Assembly: GCA_023386045.1 (NCBI GenBank)
Contig: JAEWKK010000008.1
Span: 57,400-121,399 of the forward strand
DNA length: 64,000 nucleotides
Reading direction: 5' to 3'
Origin: Bacteroidota bacterium
Lineage (GTDB): Bacteria; Bacteroidota; Bacteroidia; Chitinophagales; Chitinophagaceae
The notes beneath the pieces were generated by a model that saw only the letters and a list, made by a program, of their open reading frames with translations, was not told where the DNA came from and ran no database searches. Both the position numbers and the translations under genes were made by a program. Below, piece after piece: positions 34,901 through 43,522 of this stretch. Positions within the stretch are counted from its first letter, which is position 1; each line of letters starts with the position of its first letter.

Positions 34901-36295
34901 ATGAAAGTCATTTATATTTTCTTTTTAATCGCGTTGGTGTCTGCAGGCTGTAACAAGTTTGACAGCGATATCAACATCAATCCCAACCTGCCAACGCAGG
35001 CATCCAATACACAACTGATCGGGAATGCGGAATTGTATTTACCGGGACTGAGTTCTACACCTCAGGGTGAGTACAATGCACAATTTCTTTCCGAGACCCA
35101 GTATCCCAATCTCTCCCTGTATAACCAGGTGAGTTTTAGTTTTTATGACCTGTACCAGGGGCCATTAATGAATCTTGAAAAAGTGATCAGGTCCAATTCA
35201 TTTAATCTGTTAGAAGGACCTGCCGCCAATCAGCTGGCCGTTGCCAAAATTCTGAAAGCTTATTTCTTCTGGCATATTACCGATCGCTGGGGTGATGTTC
35301 CCTATTCGGAAGCGCTTCTGGGTTCTGTTGATTTCAGACCCAAGTACGATAAGCAGCAGGATATCTATGACAGTCTTTTCAAACTGTTGGATGAAGCCAA
35401 TGCATCCATTGTTGCCGGAAACATCACCAACGATATCATGTACAACGGCGACATGACGAAATGGAAAAAACTCGGCAACACCATTCACCTGCTCATGGCG
35501 CTTCGATTATCAAAGATCGATGCTACCAAGGGTGCTTCTGAATTCAATAAAGCACTGAATGCGGGAATCATGACTTCCAACAACGACAATTTTGTTTTCA
35601 AACACCTGCCAGAAGCTGCCAACCAGAATTACTGGTATGGACAGATCTTTGGTTTGAATCGCCAGTGGTGGGCGCTGAGTAAAACCCTGGTTGATTATAT
35701 GCTGCCTTTAAATGATCCAAGACTTCCTTTTTATGGTGAAAAAAATGCAGCAGGAAATTATGTTGGATTAACATTTGGTCAAACAACCGGTTTGAGTACC
35801 ACGGCTTATTCACTCCTGGGAAAAAATATATGGAAGCAGGATGCACCTGTTTACCTGGTTACTTACGCACAGGCACTCTTTGCCCTGGCTGAAGCTGCCA
35901 AGTTAACCTGGATTGCAGGCGGCGACGTTACAGCCAAAACCAATTATGACCTGGCTGTTACCAATTCAATTTTACAATGGACCGGTAGTACAGCAGGTGC
36001 TTCAACACTGTTGGGTACAGCAGGAGTAACCTACGATCCTGCCAATGCCCTGAAGCAAATTGCGGTGCAGCGATATGTTCACCTGTTCATGCATGGCTAT
36101 GAAGCCTGGGCAGAATGGAGAAGAACCGGTTATCCTGATAACCTGGTGATGCCGGGTGGTAATGCCATTCCACGCAGGCAGGGTTATCCATCTCAGGAAT
36201 ATTTCAATAACACGGAAAATTATCAGGAAGCAATACAAAGACAGTTCGGAGGTCAGGATAACCTGGCTGGACGAGTGTGGTGGGATAAACCCTGA
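34901..36295 (+). CDS. SusD/RagB-family outer-membrane lipoprotein
   Basis: A 464-residue surface lipoprotein acting as the substrate-binding lid on the SusC transporter encoded just upstream. The lipobox ends in Cys17 (ALVSAGC). The sequence fits the SusD-like-2 subgroup: PNLPTQASNTQLI near the N-terminus, HITDRWGDVPYSEAL, and a C-terminal VQRYVHLFMHGYEAWAEWRRTGYP. This subgroup is often associated with substrates other than classic polysaccharides, including peptides, but that is a tendency and not a rule. A terminator follows within 20 bases. Confidence 0.94.
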   Translation: MKVIYIFFLIALVSAGCNKFDSDININPNLPTQASNTQLIGNAELYLPGLSSTPQGEYNAQFLSETQYPNLSLYNQVSFSFYDLYQGPLMNLEKVIRSNSFNLLEGPAANQLAVAKILKAYFFWHITDRWGDVPYSEALLGSVDFRPKYDKQQDIYDSLFKLLDEANASIVAGNITNDIMYNGDMTKWKKLGNTIHLLMALRLSKIDATKGASEFNKALNAGIMTSNNDNFVFKHLPEAANQNYWYGQIFGLNRQWWALSKTLVDYMLPLNDPRLPFYGEKNAAGNYVGLTFGQTTGLSTTAYSLLGKNIWKQDAPVYLVTYAQALFALAEAAKLTWIAGGDVTAKTNYDLAVTNSILQWTGSTAGASTLLGTAGVTYDPANALKQIAVQRYVHLFMHGYEAWAEWRRTGYPDNLVMPGGNAIPRRQGYPSQEYFNNTENYQEAIQRQFGGQDNLAGRVWWDKP

Positions 36296-36313
36296 TGATC
36301 AAAATTTATTTTC

Positions 36314-36343
36314 AAAGCTGGCAATTTTTGCCAGCTTTTTTTA
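36314..36343. terminator. Bidirectional terminator after the SusC/SusD pair
   Basis: The stem AAAGCTGGCAA/TTGCCAGCTTT with a three-base loop is followed by seven Ts on the plus strand and by As that give a T run on the minus strand. It closes both the susD unit and the convergent 36341-36652 gene, whose stop overlaps it. Confidence 0.85.
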
Positions 36344-36652
36344 TGCCTGTTTTTTTAAGGCATGCATCTTCTTTCCTTTCATGGAAAAAACTTCAATGAG
36401 ATCCCGCGTGTGCATATCATGCTTTACTGTAACAGCATACCAGCTGACAGAACCGTCAAACCTGACTTTCTGTTCCTTGAAGTACTTCTTAATTCCTTCA
36501 ACCAATTGAGTGTAGGTTAAAGGACCATCTTTTTTTAAGCTATGATAAATGGCTTTGGAAAAAAGATCATAAACATCTTTGTCAATGTTCATCCTTCGAC
36601 CCGTATTGGGATTCAGGCATTCAACTTTTGATGACAGGGTTTTTGTTGTCAT
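36341..36652 (-). CDS. Small conserved protein, DUF6958-like
   Basis: A 103-residue soluble basic protein. The opening KVECLNPNTGRRMNIDKDVYDLF and the later TYTQLVEGI, FDGSVSWYAVTVKHDM resemble the DUF6958 family as I remember it; function unknown. The layout suggests a small winged-helix-like fold. It lies two bases after tadA and is probably co-transcribed with it. Confidence 0.7.
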   Translation of the reverse strand: MTTKTLSSKVECLNPNTGRRMNIDKDVYDLFSKAIYHSLKKDGPLTYTQLVEGIKKYFKEQKVRFDGSVSWYAVTVKHDMHTRDLIEVFSMKGKKMHALKKQA

Positions 36653-36654
36653 GG

Positions 36655-37092
36655 TTATCTTTTTTGTTTAAAAAAAGATTTCATGAGGGCGGCACATTCT
36701 TCATCCAGGATACCAGGTGTCAGTTCTGTTTTTGGATGAAAAGGTGATGTTTCTTTAGTGATATGAAGGTAGCCATTCTTTTCATCCGAAGCTCCATAAA
36801 CAATGCGTCCGATCTTGCTCCAGTACAAGGCGCCGGCGCACATCAGGCATGGTTCCACCGTAACATATAGCGTAGCTTCGGGTAGGTATTTGCTTCCAAG
36901 AAAATTAAATGCAGAGGTTAATGCTATGATCTCTGCATGTGCTGTAGGGTCGTTTAATTTTTCAACCTGGTTATAACCCCTCGAAATGATCTTATTGTTG
37001 ATCACCACCACGGCTCCAACTGGAACTTCATCTTCCTCAAATGCAATTTGTGCCTGGGCCAGTGCCTGGCGCATGAAATGTTCATCATCCAT
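36655..37092 (-). CDS. tadA: tRNA adenosine deaminase-type nucleoside deaminase
   Basis: TadA converts the wobble adenosine of tRNA-Arg(ACG) to inosine; related deaminases act on free guanine or cytosine. The 145-residue product has the zinc-site motifs HAE (52-54) and PCLMC (81-85) and the neighbouring TVEPCLMCAGALYWSKI typical of TadA. The essential tRNA role is likely, though guanine deaminase is a close alternative. The start ATG is four bases from a TAACTTCG box. The DUF6958-like gene follows at once. Confidence 0.9.
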   Translation of the reverse strand: MDDEHFMRQALAQAQIAFEEDEVPVGAVVVINNKIISRGYNQVEKLNDPTAHAEIIALTSAFNFLGSKYLPEATLYVTVEPCLMCAGALYWSKIGRIVYGASDEKNGYLHITKETSPFHPKTELTPGILDEECAALMKSFFKQKR

Positions 37093-37096
37093 GCTA

Positions 37097-37104
37097 CGAA
37101 GTTA
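37097..37104 (-). promoter_or_regulatory. -7 box TAACTTCG, 4 bases from the tadA start
   Basis: Minus-strand TAACTTCG (one base off TAnnTTTG) is followed by TAGC and ATG. The same TAnnTTCG variant is seen before gldC and murI. Predicts a leaderless tadA message. Confidence 0.35.
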
Positions 37105-37128
37105 ATTTCAATCGGGGAAGGGATACAA

Positions 37129-37548
37129 TCAAACAATACCTTCTTTTTTTCTTTGTTCCCTCAACAGAGCAGTACCAAAGCTTAGCTTTTTTGCTGCAGG
37201 TGATTTTTCACTGATCACTCTCCAGAAGGGTGTGATCTCTGATAAAGGTTTGCCTTTTTCATATTCTTCATAAGCAGCTTCCGCTGCAATGCGTACAAAA
37301 ATACCGGTGGTGAGAGGACAGGTCACTTCTGCATGATACTCTGCTGCCAGATCCCTGCGCATGGTAGGTATATCAACTGTTTGACCTTTGGGTATCTGCC
37401 TGATGTAGGCATCCACCAGCCTGGGTGTGGGTATCAGCATCATTTGTCCAGCCCTGATTCCACCAAAATCCTTATCTACCTTTTCAATAACAGGTTTTCT
37501 GTCTATGTCAAGTTTCTCTTTCCAGGATTTTCTTTTGGTAGCCGCCAT
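37129..37548 (-). CDS. Conserved hypothetical protein
   Basis: A 139-residue soluble, basic protein that I cannot assign. It opens with a Lys/Arg-rich AATKRKSWKEKL and has the phrases GGIRAGQMMLIPTPRLVDAY, VDIPTMRRDLAAEYHAEVTC and LSEITPFWRVISEKSPAAKK. The IPTMRRDLA and PFWRVI pieces recall the DNA-binding helix region of methylguanine methyltransferase-like proteins, but the catalytic PCHR is absent, so that is only a hint. It lies 36 bases upstream of tadA on the same strand. Confidence 0.6.
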   Translation of the reverse strand: MAATKRKSWKEKLDIDRKPVIEKVDKDFGGIRAGQMMLIPTPRLVDAYIRQIPKGQTVDIPTMRRDLAAEYHAEVTCPLTTGIFVRIAAEAAYEEYEKGKPLSEITPFWRVISEKSPAAKKLSFGTALLREQRKKEGIV

Positions 37549-37653
37549 AAGGTTTCATTTATGATCTCAATTTACATTGATTGTATGATGGTCAAACTGA
37601 TAACGATCACTTAATAAGGACAAGGGAAGTTTTAATAATCCAATGCGACTTAA

Positions 37654-37661
37654 TAATTTTA
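37654..37661 (+). promoter_or_regulatory. -7 box TAATTTTA, 5 bases from the acetyltransferase start
   Basis: TAATTTTA followed by AAGCG and ATG at 37667. An upstream in-frame ATG at 37643 would lie before this box, so 37667 is preferred. Confidence 0.35.
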
Positions 37662-37666
37662 AAGCG

Positions 37667-38182
37667 ATGAGTCTGAATATTAGATATGCCAACCGAAATG
37701 ATGCCCTGCTGATCGCCAACATCAGTCACCAGACTTTTTACGAAACTTTTGCCGACAGCAACAGGCCAGAAGACATGGATAAATTCCTTAACCAGCAATT
37801 CACAAAAGGCAAACTGATTTTGGAAGTAGGATCACCCGACAATATTTTCCTCCTGGCTTATGAAAACGAAGTGGTAGCAGGTTATGCCAAGCTTCGCGAT
37901 GCAAGAGTTCCATTATCTATAGGTACAGATAATGCTCTTGAGATAGCAAGGCTTTATGCAATGAAGGAAAGGATCGGCAAAGGTGTTGGGGCAGCACTGA
38001 TGCAAAAAAGTATAGAGATAGCAAGAGGGATGAAGAAGGATTACCTGTGGCTGGGAGTTTGGGAAAACAACCATAAAGCAATTGAGTTCTACAGGAAATG
38101 GGGCTTTGAAAAATTTGATGATACAGAGTTCCTGCTGGGAGATGATCTTCAAAACGACTGGCTGATGCGATTGAAACTTTGA
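37667..38182 (+). CDS. GNAT-family N-acetyltransferase
   Basis: A 171-residue cytoplasmic acetyltransferase using acetyl-CoA. The acetyl-CoA-binding segment ERIGKGVGAALMQKSIEIA (Q/R-x-x-G-x-G/A type) and the late WLGVWENNHKAIEFYRKWGF are diagnostic. The acceptor is unknown; the KMEFYRKWGF-type ending is common in enzymes acting on amines such as spermidine or protein N-termini. It is transcribed alone between the divergent 37548 gene and the convergent PBP4-type gene. Confidence 0.9.
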   Translation: MSLNIRYANRNDALLIANISHQTFYETFADSNRPEDMDKFLNQQFTKGKLILEVGSPDNIFLLAYENEVVAGYAKLRDARVPLSIGTDNALEIARLYAMKERIGKGVGAALMQKSIEIARGMKKDYLWLGVWENNHKAIEFYRKWGFEKFDDTEFLLGDDLQNDWLMRLKL

Positions 38183-38197
38183 TATTCTACAGGATCA

Positions 38198-39481
38198 TTA
38201 ATATTCATCTTTCAGTTGCAAAATGAATTTCTCAACAGCCCTTCGAACTTCTGAAGCAGAAGCCTGGTGATTATTGACCAGCACTGAAAAGATCAGCATC
38301 CTGTTCTTTTTGGTAAATAAAAATCCACTGAGAGCAACAACACCCGACAATGTACCTGTCTTTGCAAATATGGCTCCCTGTGCAGTTTTATAATAGTTGT
38401 TCAGAGTTCCTTCATTTCCTGTCGCAAAAATTTCCCTGATTCGGTCCATCCCAAATTCTTTTTGCATCTTATCCAGGATAGCTACCAGGTCCTGCGGTGA
38501 AAACAGGTTGTACCGGCTCAGTCCTGAACCATCTACCCATCTTGGTTTTTGAGGAAGGTCTTTGAAATCGGTTTTCAAAATCGTATCAATAATTGCCGCA
38601 TCATTCATCATTCCCAGCATTTCATTACTCACCATGAGCAGGGATTGTTCTGCAAAAAAATTATCCGAGCGATGCATCATAGGTTTCAGTATGGAATCTG
38701 TTGGCTGGGAATGAATCAGATTATTGACAGAAAGTTTTTTGAAGAATGAATCATGGGTTAAAACATTTTTATGAATGATGCTGCCCAGGCTCTGGCTTAT
38801 AAAATTTGGATGGGTAACAAATGGTATTGCAGTTGGCGTAAATTTTCTTGCTGATTCCACTGCTGTAAAGTTTCCTGCCAGGTCCCTTGTGATCCTGTAG
38901 CCCTTTGGTTCACTGGTAAATGTTGCCCTGTTGATGAAAATTTTTGGAGTGGTATTAGCCGAATCCTTTATTGTAACGAGGTTACCATATATGGGAAATG
39001 CACTTCTTTCAGCCATATAATCCTGCATATAATCATTCCATGACCAGCCGCTGCCCAGTGCTTCATCTTTGAAATATTGATTGGTCCAGAAAATGGTATC
39101 AGCACTTTCATTTTTAAGGAAGTCAATCACCGGTTGCCTGGAAAAATCCGGGTGTAAAAAGCTGGGATCACCAGCAGGCAATACAAACAAAGAATTTCCC
39201 TGCCTGGTATACCTGAGACCAATTAAACTATCACCCAGGTACTTCATGGCTGCATAGCAGGTAGGAATCTTGGTATTACTTGCCGGAACAAAATATTTAT
39301 CCCCCTGGTAATTGTACCAGTACCTGCCTGAAGCTGGTTCAAATATGCTGATGCCCACATGAGCGGAACGGAGTGTCTTATTGTTATAGACATCTTTCCT
39401 GGCTGCTTTTCCAATTTGTTTTTGGGAGTTGCAGGAAACAAGAATCGAAATCAGTAGACCATAAAAAAATATAGAGCGCAT
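38198..39481 (-). CDS. dacB: D-Ala-D-Ala carboxypeptidase/endopeptidase, PBP4 type, lipoprotein
   Basis: A penicillin-binding protein of the S13 family that trims or cuts peptidoglycan peptides. In the 427-residue product the active-site motifs are intact: S68-NT-K71, S272-D-N274 and K374-TG. The N-terminus has a lipobox (LISILVSC, Cys17), so it is membrane-anchored, unlike E. coli PBP4. The domain between SxxK and SxN is shorter than in E. coli. It is transcribed alone. Confidence 0.92.
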   Translation of the reverse strand: MRSIFFYGLLISILVSCNSQKQIGKAARKDVYNNKTLRSAHVGISIFEPASGRYWYNYQGDKYFVPASNTKIPTCYAAMKYLGDSLIGLRYTRQGNSLFVLPAGDPSFLHPDFSRQPVIDFLKNESADTIFWTNQYFKDEALGSGWSWNDYMQDYMAERSAFPIYGNLVTIKDSANTTPKIFINRATFTSEPKGYRITRDLAGNFTAVESARKFTPTAIPFVTHPNFISQSLGSIIHKNVLTHDSFFKKLSVNNLIHSQPTDSILKPMMHRSDNFFAEQSLLMVSNEMLGMMNDAAIIDTILKTDFKDLPQKPRWVDGSGLSRYNLFSPQDLVAILDKMQKEFGMDRIREIFATGNEGTLNNYYKTAQGAIFAKTGTLSGVVALSGFLFTKKNRMLIFSVLVNNHQASASEVRRAVEKFILQLKDEY

Positions 39482-39610
39482 AACTTAAGATGATCAATGA
39501 AAATAATGATTTCCCAAAGCTTTGCAATGAATAGATCATGCTGTCCACTTGCAGGAAAGGAACGAAACCTTTATTTTGTTGAACTTATTGAAACGAAGAA
39601 ATCCGTCTAT

Positions 39611-40762
39611 ATGAAAAAACTGCTTCTTCCCGTATTACTGTGCTGCAATATTCTTCTTCATGCCCAGCAAATGAATTTCGAACAAACAAGGGCATTGATC
39701 AAAAAAACAATTGCCTGCTGCGCCATCCCTTTTTTGTCGGGAGATTCCATGAAAGTTTCCGGAATAGAAATTCAAAAGAACGGCGATGTGCAAATCTTTT
39801 ATTCCAGTAAAAAAGGTCCACTTGCTTTCAACCTTTTTGATCTGTACAGCGAAGGCGGAGATGACAAGGGCATACAGACCGGTATTGGGAATTCGAGGCT
39901 TCTGTTATTTAATTTAAACCCTGAAAAAACAAGGACGATCCGTTTTGCTACACATGAAGATGCCAAAAAGATGGAGGCAGCCTTTACCAGGCTTCTTCAA
40001 CTTTGTTCCAGAAGGTCGCACGATTCTTCAGTAACTGATTTTCCATCCCCTGATCTGCAGTCGGCAAAACCTGAAGGAGCTTTATATTTTATAAATCGCA
40101 GGGCCATCGTGCATACATCCAATAATATGCTATTAAACAGCATTCGTTCTGCAGATAAAAAAGATGTGGGTGATACAACATTGTTGGTAATGAGTTCTGG
40201 TGAAGGCTGGCTGGATAAGGATTCATTACCCATTGGTGACTGGCAGTTTTTTACTACTGATGCCAGTGGCCGTGAATATGTTTTTAAAAAAGGAAGTTAT
40301 AGTCGTACCAGGGCGGATATGTTCGAGGTTTTGAATTCAGACAGCAACTGGTTGATGAAGAATCACCAGGTTTCCTTTGCTTCTCTTAAAGAAAATCATT
40401 CTGTGCTGGTTCCATTTATTAAATCAGATAACTGGGAGTATTATCATCCCAATGGAAGGATATGGAAAACCGTCGGTTATCAATCAAGGCAGGTACCGGT
40501 CTACCTGGATATTATGATCAGTACAGATCCTCTCGGAAACGAAACTGGTTCAACCATTATAACCCGTAGCAAGGAAGATGCTGATGAATGGATTGCCAGG
40601 GATGTAAAGGAATATGATCAAAACGGCATCCTCTTTAAAAAGCTGGAATACTATTCATTCAGTGAGGTATTCAAAAAAACAATTTATGGTCCCAAAGGTG
40701 AGATCATTAAAGAAGAAAAAGCAAAGCCTTATGAAAGCATCGTGGATCCCAATAATTTCTGA
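39611..40762 (+). CDS. Exported hypothetical protein
   Basis: A 383-residue product with a signal peptide (residues 1-18, LLHAQQ). I recognise no family for the N-terminal two thirds, which contains LFDLYSEGGDDKGIQTGIG. The C-terminal third has short phrases of the type YYHPNGRIWKTVGY, YDQNGILFKKLEYY and GPKGEIIKEEK, which resemble weak antitoxin-YwqK/MORN-like strand repeats found in many Bacteroidota exported proteins. The frame is open to a plus-strand ATG at 39497, but the signal peptide places the start at 39611. Confidence 0.7.
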   Translation: MKKLLLPVLLCCNILLHAQQMNFEQTRALIKKTIACCAIPFLSGDSMKVSGIEIQKNGDVQIFYSSKKGPLAFNLFDLYSEGGDDKGIQTGIGNSRLLLFNLNPEKTRTIRFATHEDAKKMEAAFTRLLQLCSRRSHDSSVTDFPSPDLQSAKPEGALYFINRRAIVHTSNNMLLNSIRSADKKDVGDTTLLVMSSGEGWLDKDSLPIGDWQFFTTDASGREYVFKKGSYSRTRADMFEVLNSDSNWLMKNHQVSFASLKENHSVLVPFIKSDNWEYYHPNGRIWKTVGYQSRQVPVYLDIMISTDPLGNETGSTIITRSKEDADEWIARDVKEYDQNGILFKKLEYYSFSEVFKKTIYGPKGEIIKEEKAKPYESIVDPNNF

Positions 40763-40774
40763 TCGGCAGATGAA

Positions 40775-41902
40775 TTATATTCTTTCCTGCGCCCTGAGCC
40801 AGCGTTCGGGGATTTCATTGCTGCTTGCCAGTAAATAATCTTTATACGAGCAGGCAATGAACTGCTTATCCGGCAGCTGCATCCACCATCTCCCTGTTTT
40901 TTTGCTTTGAAGAAAAACAGTTTCTACTTCTGCAAAAGCCGTATGGTATTCATTGAAAGATTCTCTTTCATCAATCAAAGCTTCTTTACTTCCCCTGCTT
41001 CTTCCATCCATCAGGTACCAAAGCATGTGGCTGATCTGTTTGGCAGTAAGATTTTCCACGTCTTTTTCGGGCCTGTAACCAAAAATTCCAATAGTTCGCA
41101 TGTTGGGACTCATACCGGCATATTGCATCATGGTGCAAACTTCTTCACCGTTAAAACCGTTTGGTGTGAGATTGTTGGCAGGAGCAAAGGCATGTGCCAT
41201 GCAGGAGATGTCGAATGAAAGAATGTGACAGTTCCTGATCACGGGCTCCATTTCTTCCAGGTGTTCTTTTACACTGCCCACACGATAGCAATCAAAGCGA
41301 AGCTTGTCCATGGTTTCAAGCATGCGCGGGTGTGTAAAATAACTTTGGAAACCGATGTGGTTATAATGACGCATGTAGTTAGGCTCTGCGGTCAGAAGCT
41401 CCATTAGGAAATTATCACTCCGGAAAGGCGAGTCGATATTGATATCGATGACCGCGTCTATACCTACTGCATCAACCTGTCTTTTATCATCGGCAAAAGC
41501 ATAATACTGCGCAAGAGTAAGATCGTGTGAACCTCCCAGGATGACCACCAGCTTACCGGCACTCACCATCTCATGAATGATGATTTTGAGAGCGGCATAA
41601 GTATCGGCCGTACTTTTACCGGTTTTTACATTGCCGATGTCTGCAATCCGGATATCCTGGTGCCAGTAATACAGGTTATAGAACTCACTGCGAATGGCAT
41701 TGGCTGCACCACTGCTATGGAGAAGCGCTGCGCCTCTTTGCTCAGTGCATCCTACTAAAACAATATGCACATTGTCAAGATCCGGAAATTCATCCTCATA
41801 AATACCAATCGTCCTGCCTACCTGGCCTTCTTTATAACCGGCATCAAAAGAGATCTCACTGATATTAACCGGATCAAGGAAATCTATGATCGAATCTTGC
41901 AT
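40775..41902 (-). CDS. Arginase/formimidoylglutamase-fold protein with altered metal ligands
   Basis: A 375-residue protein with the ureohydrolase fold. GGSHD (residues 123-127) keeps one manganese ligand. The usual DAHxD motif reads D153-INI-D157, with Asn155 in place of the His. The usual SxDxDxxDP motif reads S229-F-D231-I-S233, with Ser instead of the second Asp, and no DP follows. Such a protein may bind one metal, another metal or none. Formimidoylglutamase or arginase activity is therefore doubtful. The conserved position of the change in Bacteroidota relatives is an impression, not checked. It lies downstream of the GH13 gene on the same strand (80-base gap). Confidence 0.8.
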   Translation of the reverse strand: MQDSIIDFLDPVNISEISFDAGYKEGQVGRTIGIYEDEFPDLDNVHIVLVGCTEQRGAALLHSSGAANAIRSEFYNLYYWHQDIRIADIGNVKTGKSTADTYAALKIIIHEMVSAGKLVVILGGSHDLTLAQYYAFADDKRQVDAVGIDAVIDINIDSPFRSDNFLMELLTAEPNYMRHYNHIGFQSYFTHPRMLETMDKLRFDCYRVGSVKEHLEEMEPVIRNCHILSFDISCMAHAFAPANNLTPNGFNGEEVCTMMQYAGMSPNMRTIGIFGYRPEKDVENLTAKQISHMLWYLMDGRSRGSKEALIDERESFNEYHTAFAEVETVFLQSKKTGRWWMQLPDKQFIACSYKDYLLASSNEIPERWLRAQERI

Positions 41903-41982
41903 GCTGCAATATAAAGAAAAAGCAACCTGCCGGATGGAGCTGTTTGCTCCTGCAGGTTGCTTTGGATTGTAAAACTGTTGCG

Positions 41983-43389
41983 TTAGTTGGAGGCCGATCC
42001 TTTGCCTGGCATTTCATACACCACGTAACCCCAGGGTTCCATGGCAAAACCATTTTCAACCGGTTCGCTGTTTTTGTTGAAGATATTATTCCAAAGCCTC
42101 TCTGATGGCTTATCCTGCCAGGAAAACTCCTGGGGCACTTTGCTCAGGTTGAGTACCACAAGAATTTTATTGCCATTTTTTTCTCTTTCAAAAGCGTAGA
42201 TGGCTGCATCATTGTTGGTGCGTAATTTCCTGAATGAAGCATTAGCCGACAGGGCCGAATTGTTTTTACGAAGCAATAAAAGGGTTTTATAAAAATTACT
42301 TCTCTCCAGGTTTTTGAAAGTGATGGTATCCTTTGCAAAAAAATTGATCGGCTCCAGCACGGGTTCTTCCTGTCCGCTATAGATCAAAGGCACTGATTCT
42401 TTCATGGTTTGCGTGAGCACGGCAAATGGTGCATGTGAGGCTCCGGGCATGGTTCCATAGTCAGCCTTGTTCCAGCTGTTCTCATCATGGTTGCTGGTAA
42501 AATAAAGGAATATGCCGCCAGGCTTGAATACGCTATCGGTATAATGAAGAACACTATCCAGTGCAAAGGCAGGTCTTTTGCCGGCTGCCACTTCAACGGA
42601 TTTATGAAAGAACCTCCATGCATAGCTCATATCAAATCCCGCCTCATACACCCAATCGTCTTCTGCTTCAGCCAGCATTAAAAGATCTTTCCTGAGTGAT
42701 CTTAATTCAGCATTGCATTTTTTCCAGAATTCTTTTCCCTGTCCTTGTGCATGGTCACACCTGTAACCATCAATACCTGTTTCCGTGATCCAGTATTTCA
42801 TTACAGCAATCATACTGTCTGTAATCTGTGCATTTTTAAAATCAAGTTTCCTGGTATCAGTCCAGTCAGTACCAGGCTGGTGAACAGGAATGCCTGTTGC
42901 GCTGTCGCGGATATAAAATTCAGGATGATTTTTTACCCATGGATGATCAGGGGCAGTATGGTTGGGAACCCAGTCGATGATCACCTTCATGCCCATACCA
43001 TGAATCTTTTTTACTAGTGCTTTCCAGTCTTCCATATTGCCGAATTCCGGATTGATGCTCCTGTAGTCTGATACTGCATAATAGGATCCCAGCACACCTT
43101 TCCTTCCTTCCTTGCCAATTGGCTGAATAGGCATGAACCAAAGTGTTTGGACACCCATTTCTTTTAATCTTTCCAGGTGATTTTCAAAGGCTGCAAAACT
43201 TCCTTCGGGTGTAAACTGCCTCACATTCACTTCATAAATATTTCCCTGCATAATCCATGATGGATGTCCATCAATCATAGCAGAGTCAACGGTAGTAACA
43301 TTGGCAGTTTTAGTAGTTGTGTTTTCGTTATTGCAGGCAATGAAAGTAAAAAGAAGAAAAGCAAAGAGCCATTTGTTGACGATACGCAT
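41983..43389 (-). CDS. GH13 alpha-amylase-family glycosidase, lipoprotein
   Basis: A 468-residue (beta/alpha)8 glycosidase of family GH13, acting on alpha-glucans or related sugars. The signal has a lipobox (FTFIAC, Cys19), so it sits on the membrane surface or in the periplasm. GH13 regions are visible: IIDWVPNHT (139-145), the nucleophile Asp212 in GYRCD, the acid/base Glu241 in LMLAEAEDDW and His301-Asp302 in TSNHDENSW. It lacks the long extra domains of PUL amylases. It is about 6 kb from the SusC/SusD pair and on the opposite strand, so a functional link is only possible. Confidence 0.93.
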   Translation of the reverse strand: MRIVNKWLFAFLLFTFIACNNENTTTKTANVTTVDSAMIDGHPSWIMQGNIYEVNVRQFTPEGSFAAFENHLERLKEMGVQTLWFMPIQPIGKEGRKGVLGSYYAVSDYRSINPEFGNMEDWKALVKKIHGMGMKVIIDWVPNHTAPDHPWVKNHPEFYIRDSATGIPVHQPGTDWTDTRKLDFKNAQITDSMIAVMKYWITETGIDGYRCDHAQGQGKEFWKKCNAELRSLRKDLLMLAEAEDDWVYEAGFDMSYAWRFFHKSVEVAAGKRPAFALDSVLHYTDSVFKPGGIFLYFTSNHDENSWNKADYGTMPGASHAPFAVLTQTMKESVPLIYSGQEEPVLEPINFFAKDTITFKNLERSNFYKTLLLLRKNNSALSANASFRKLRTNNDAAIYAFEREKNGNKILVVLNLSKVPQEFSWQDKPSERLWNNIFNKNSEPVENGFAMEPWGYVVYEMPGKGSASN

Positions 43390-43508
43390 ACGACTGGTTT
43401 AGTGGATAAAAATACAAAACCCGGCTATTGAATAAATGACATTGAAATACTATAGCAGGATTTCCTGGTGCATGTAACAAATCATAATAGCTGGGGAGCT
43501 ATCCTTAT

Positions 43509-43516
43509 TATCTTTG
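43509..43516 (+). promoter_or_regulatory. -7 box TATCTTTG, 6 bases from the DUF3078 gene start
   Basis: An exact TAnnTTTG match followed by CTGCTT and ATG at 43523. A TTG at 43514 is in frame but falls inside the box, so ATG 43523 is the start. Confidence 0.5.
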
Positions 43517-43522
43517 CTGCTT

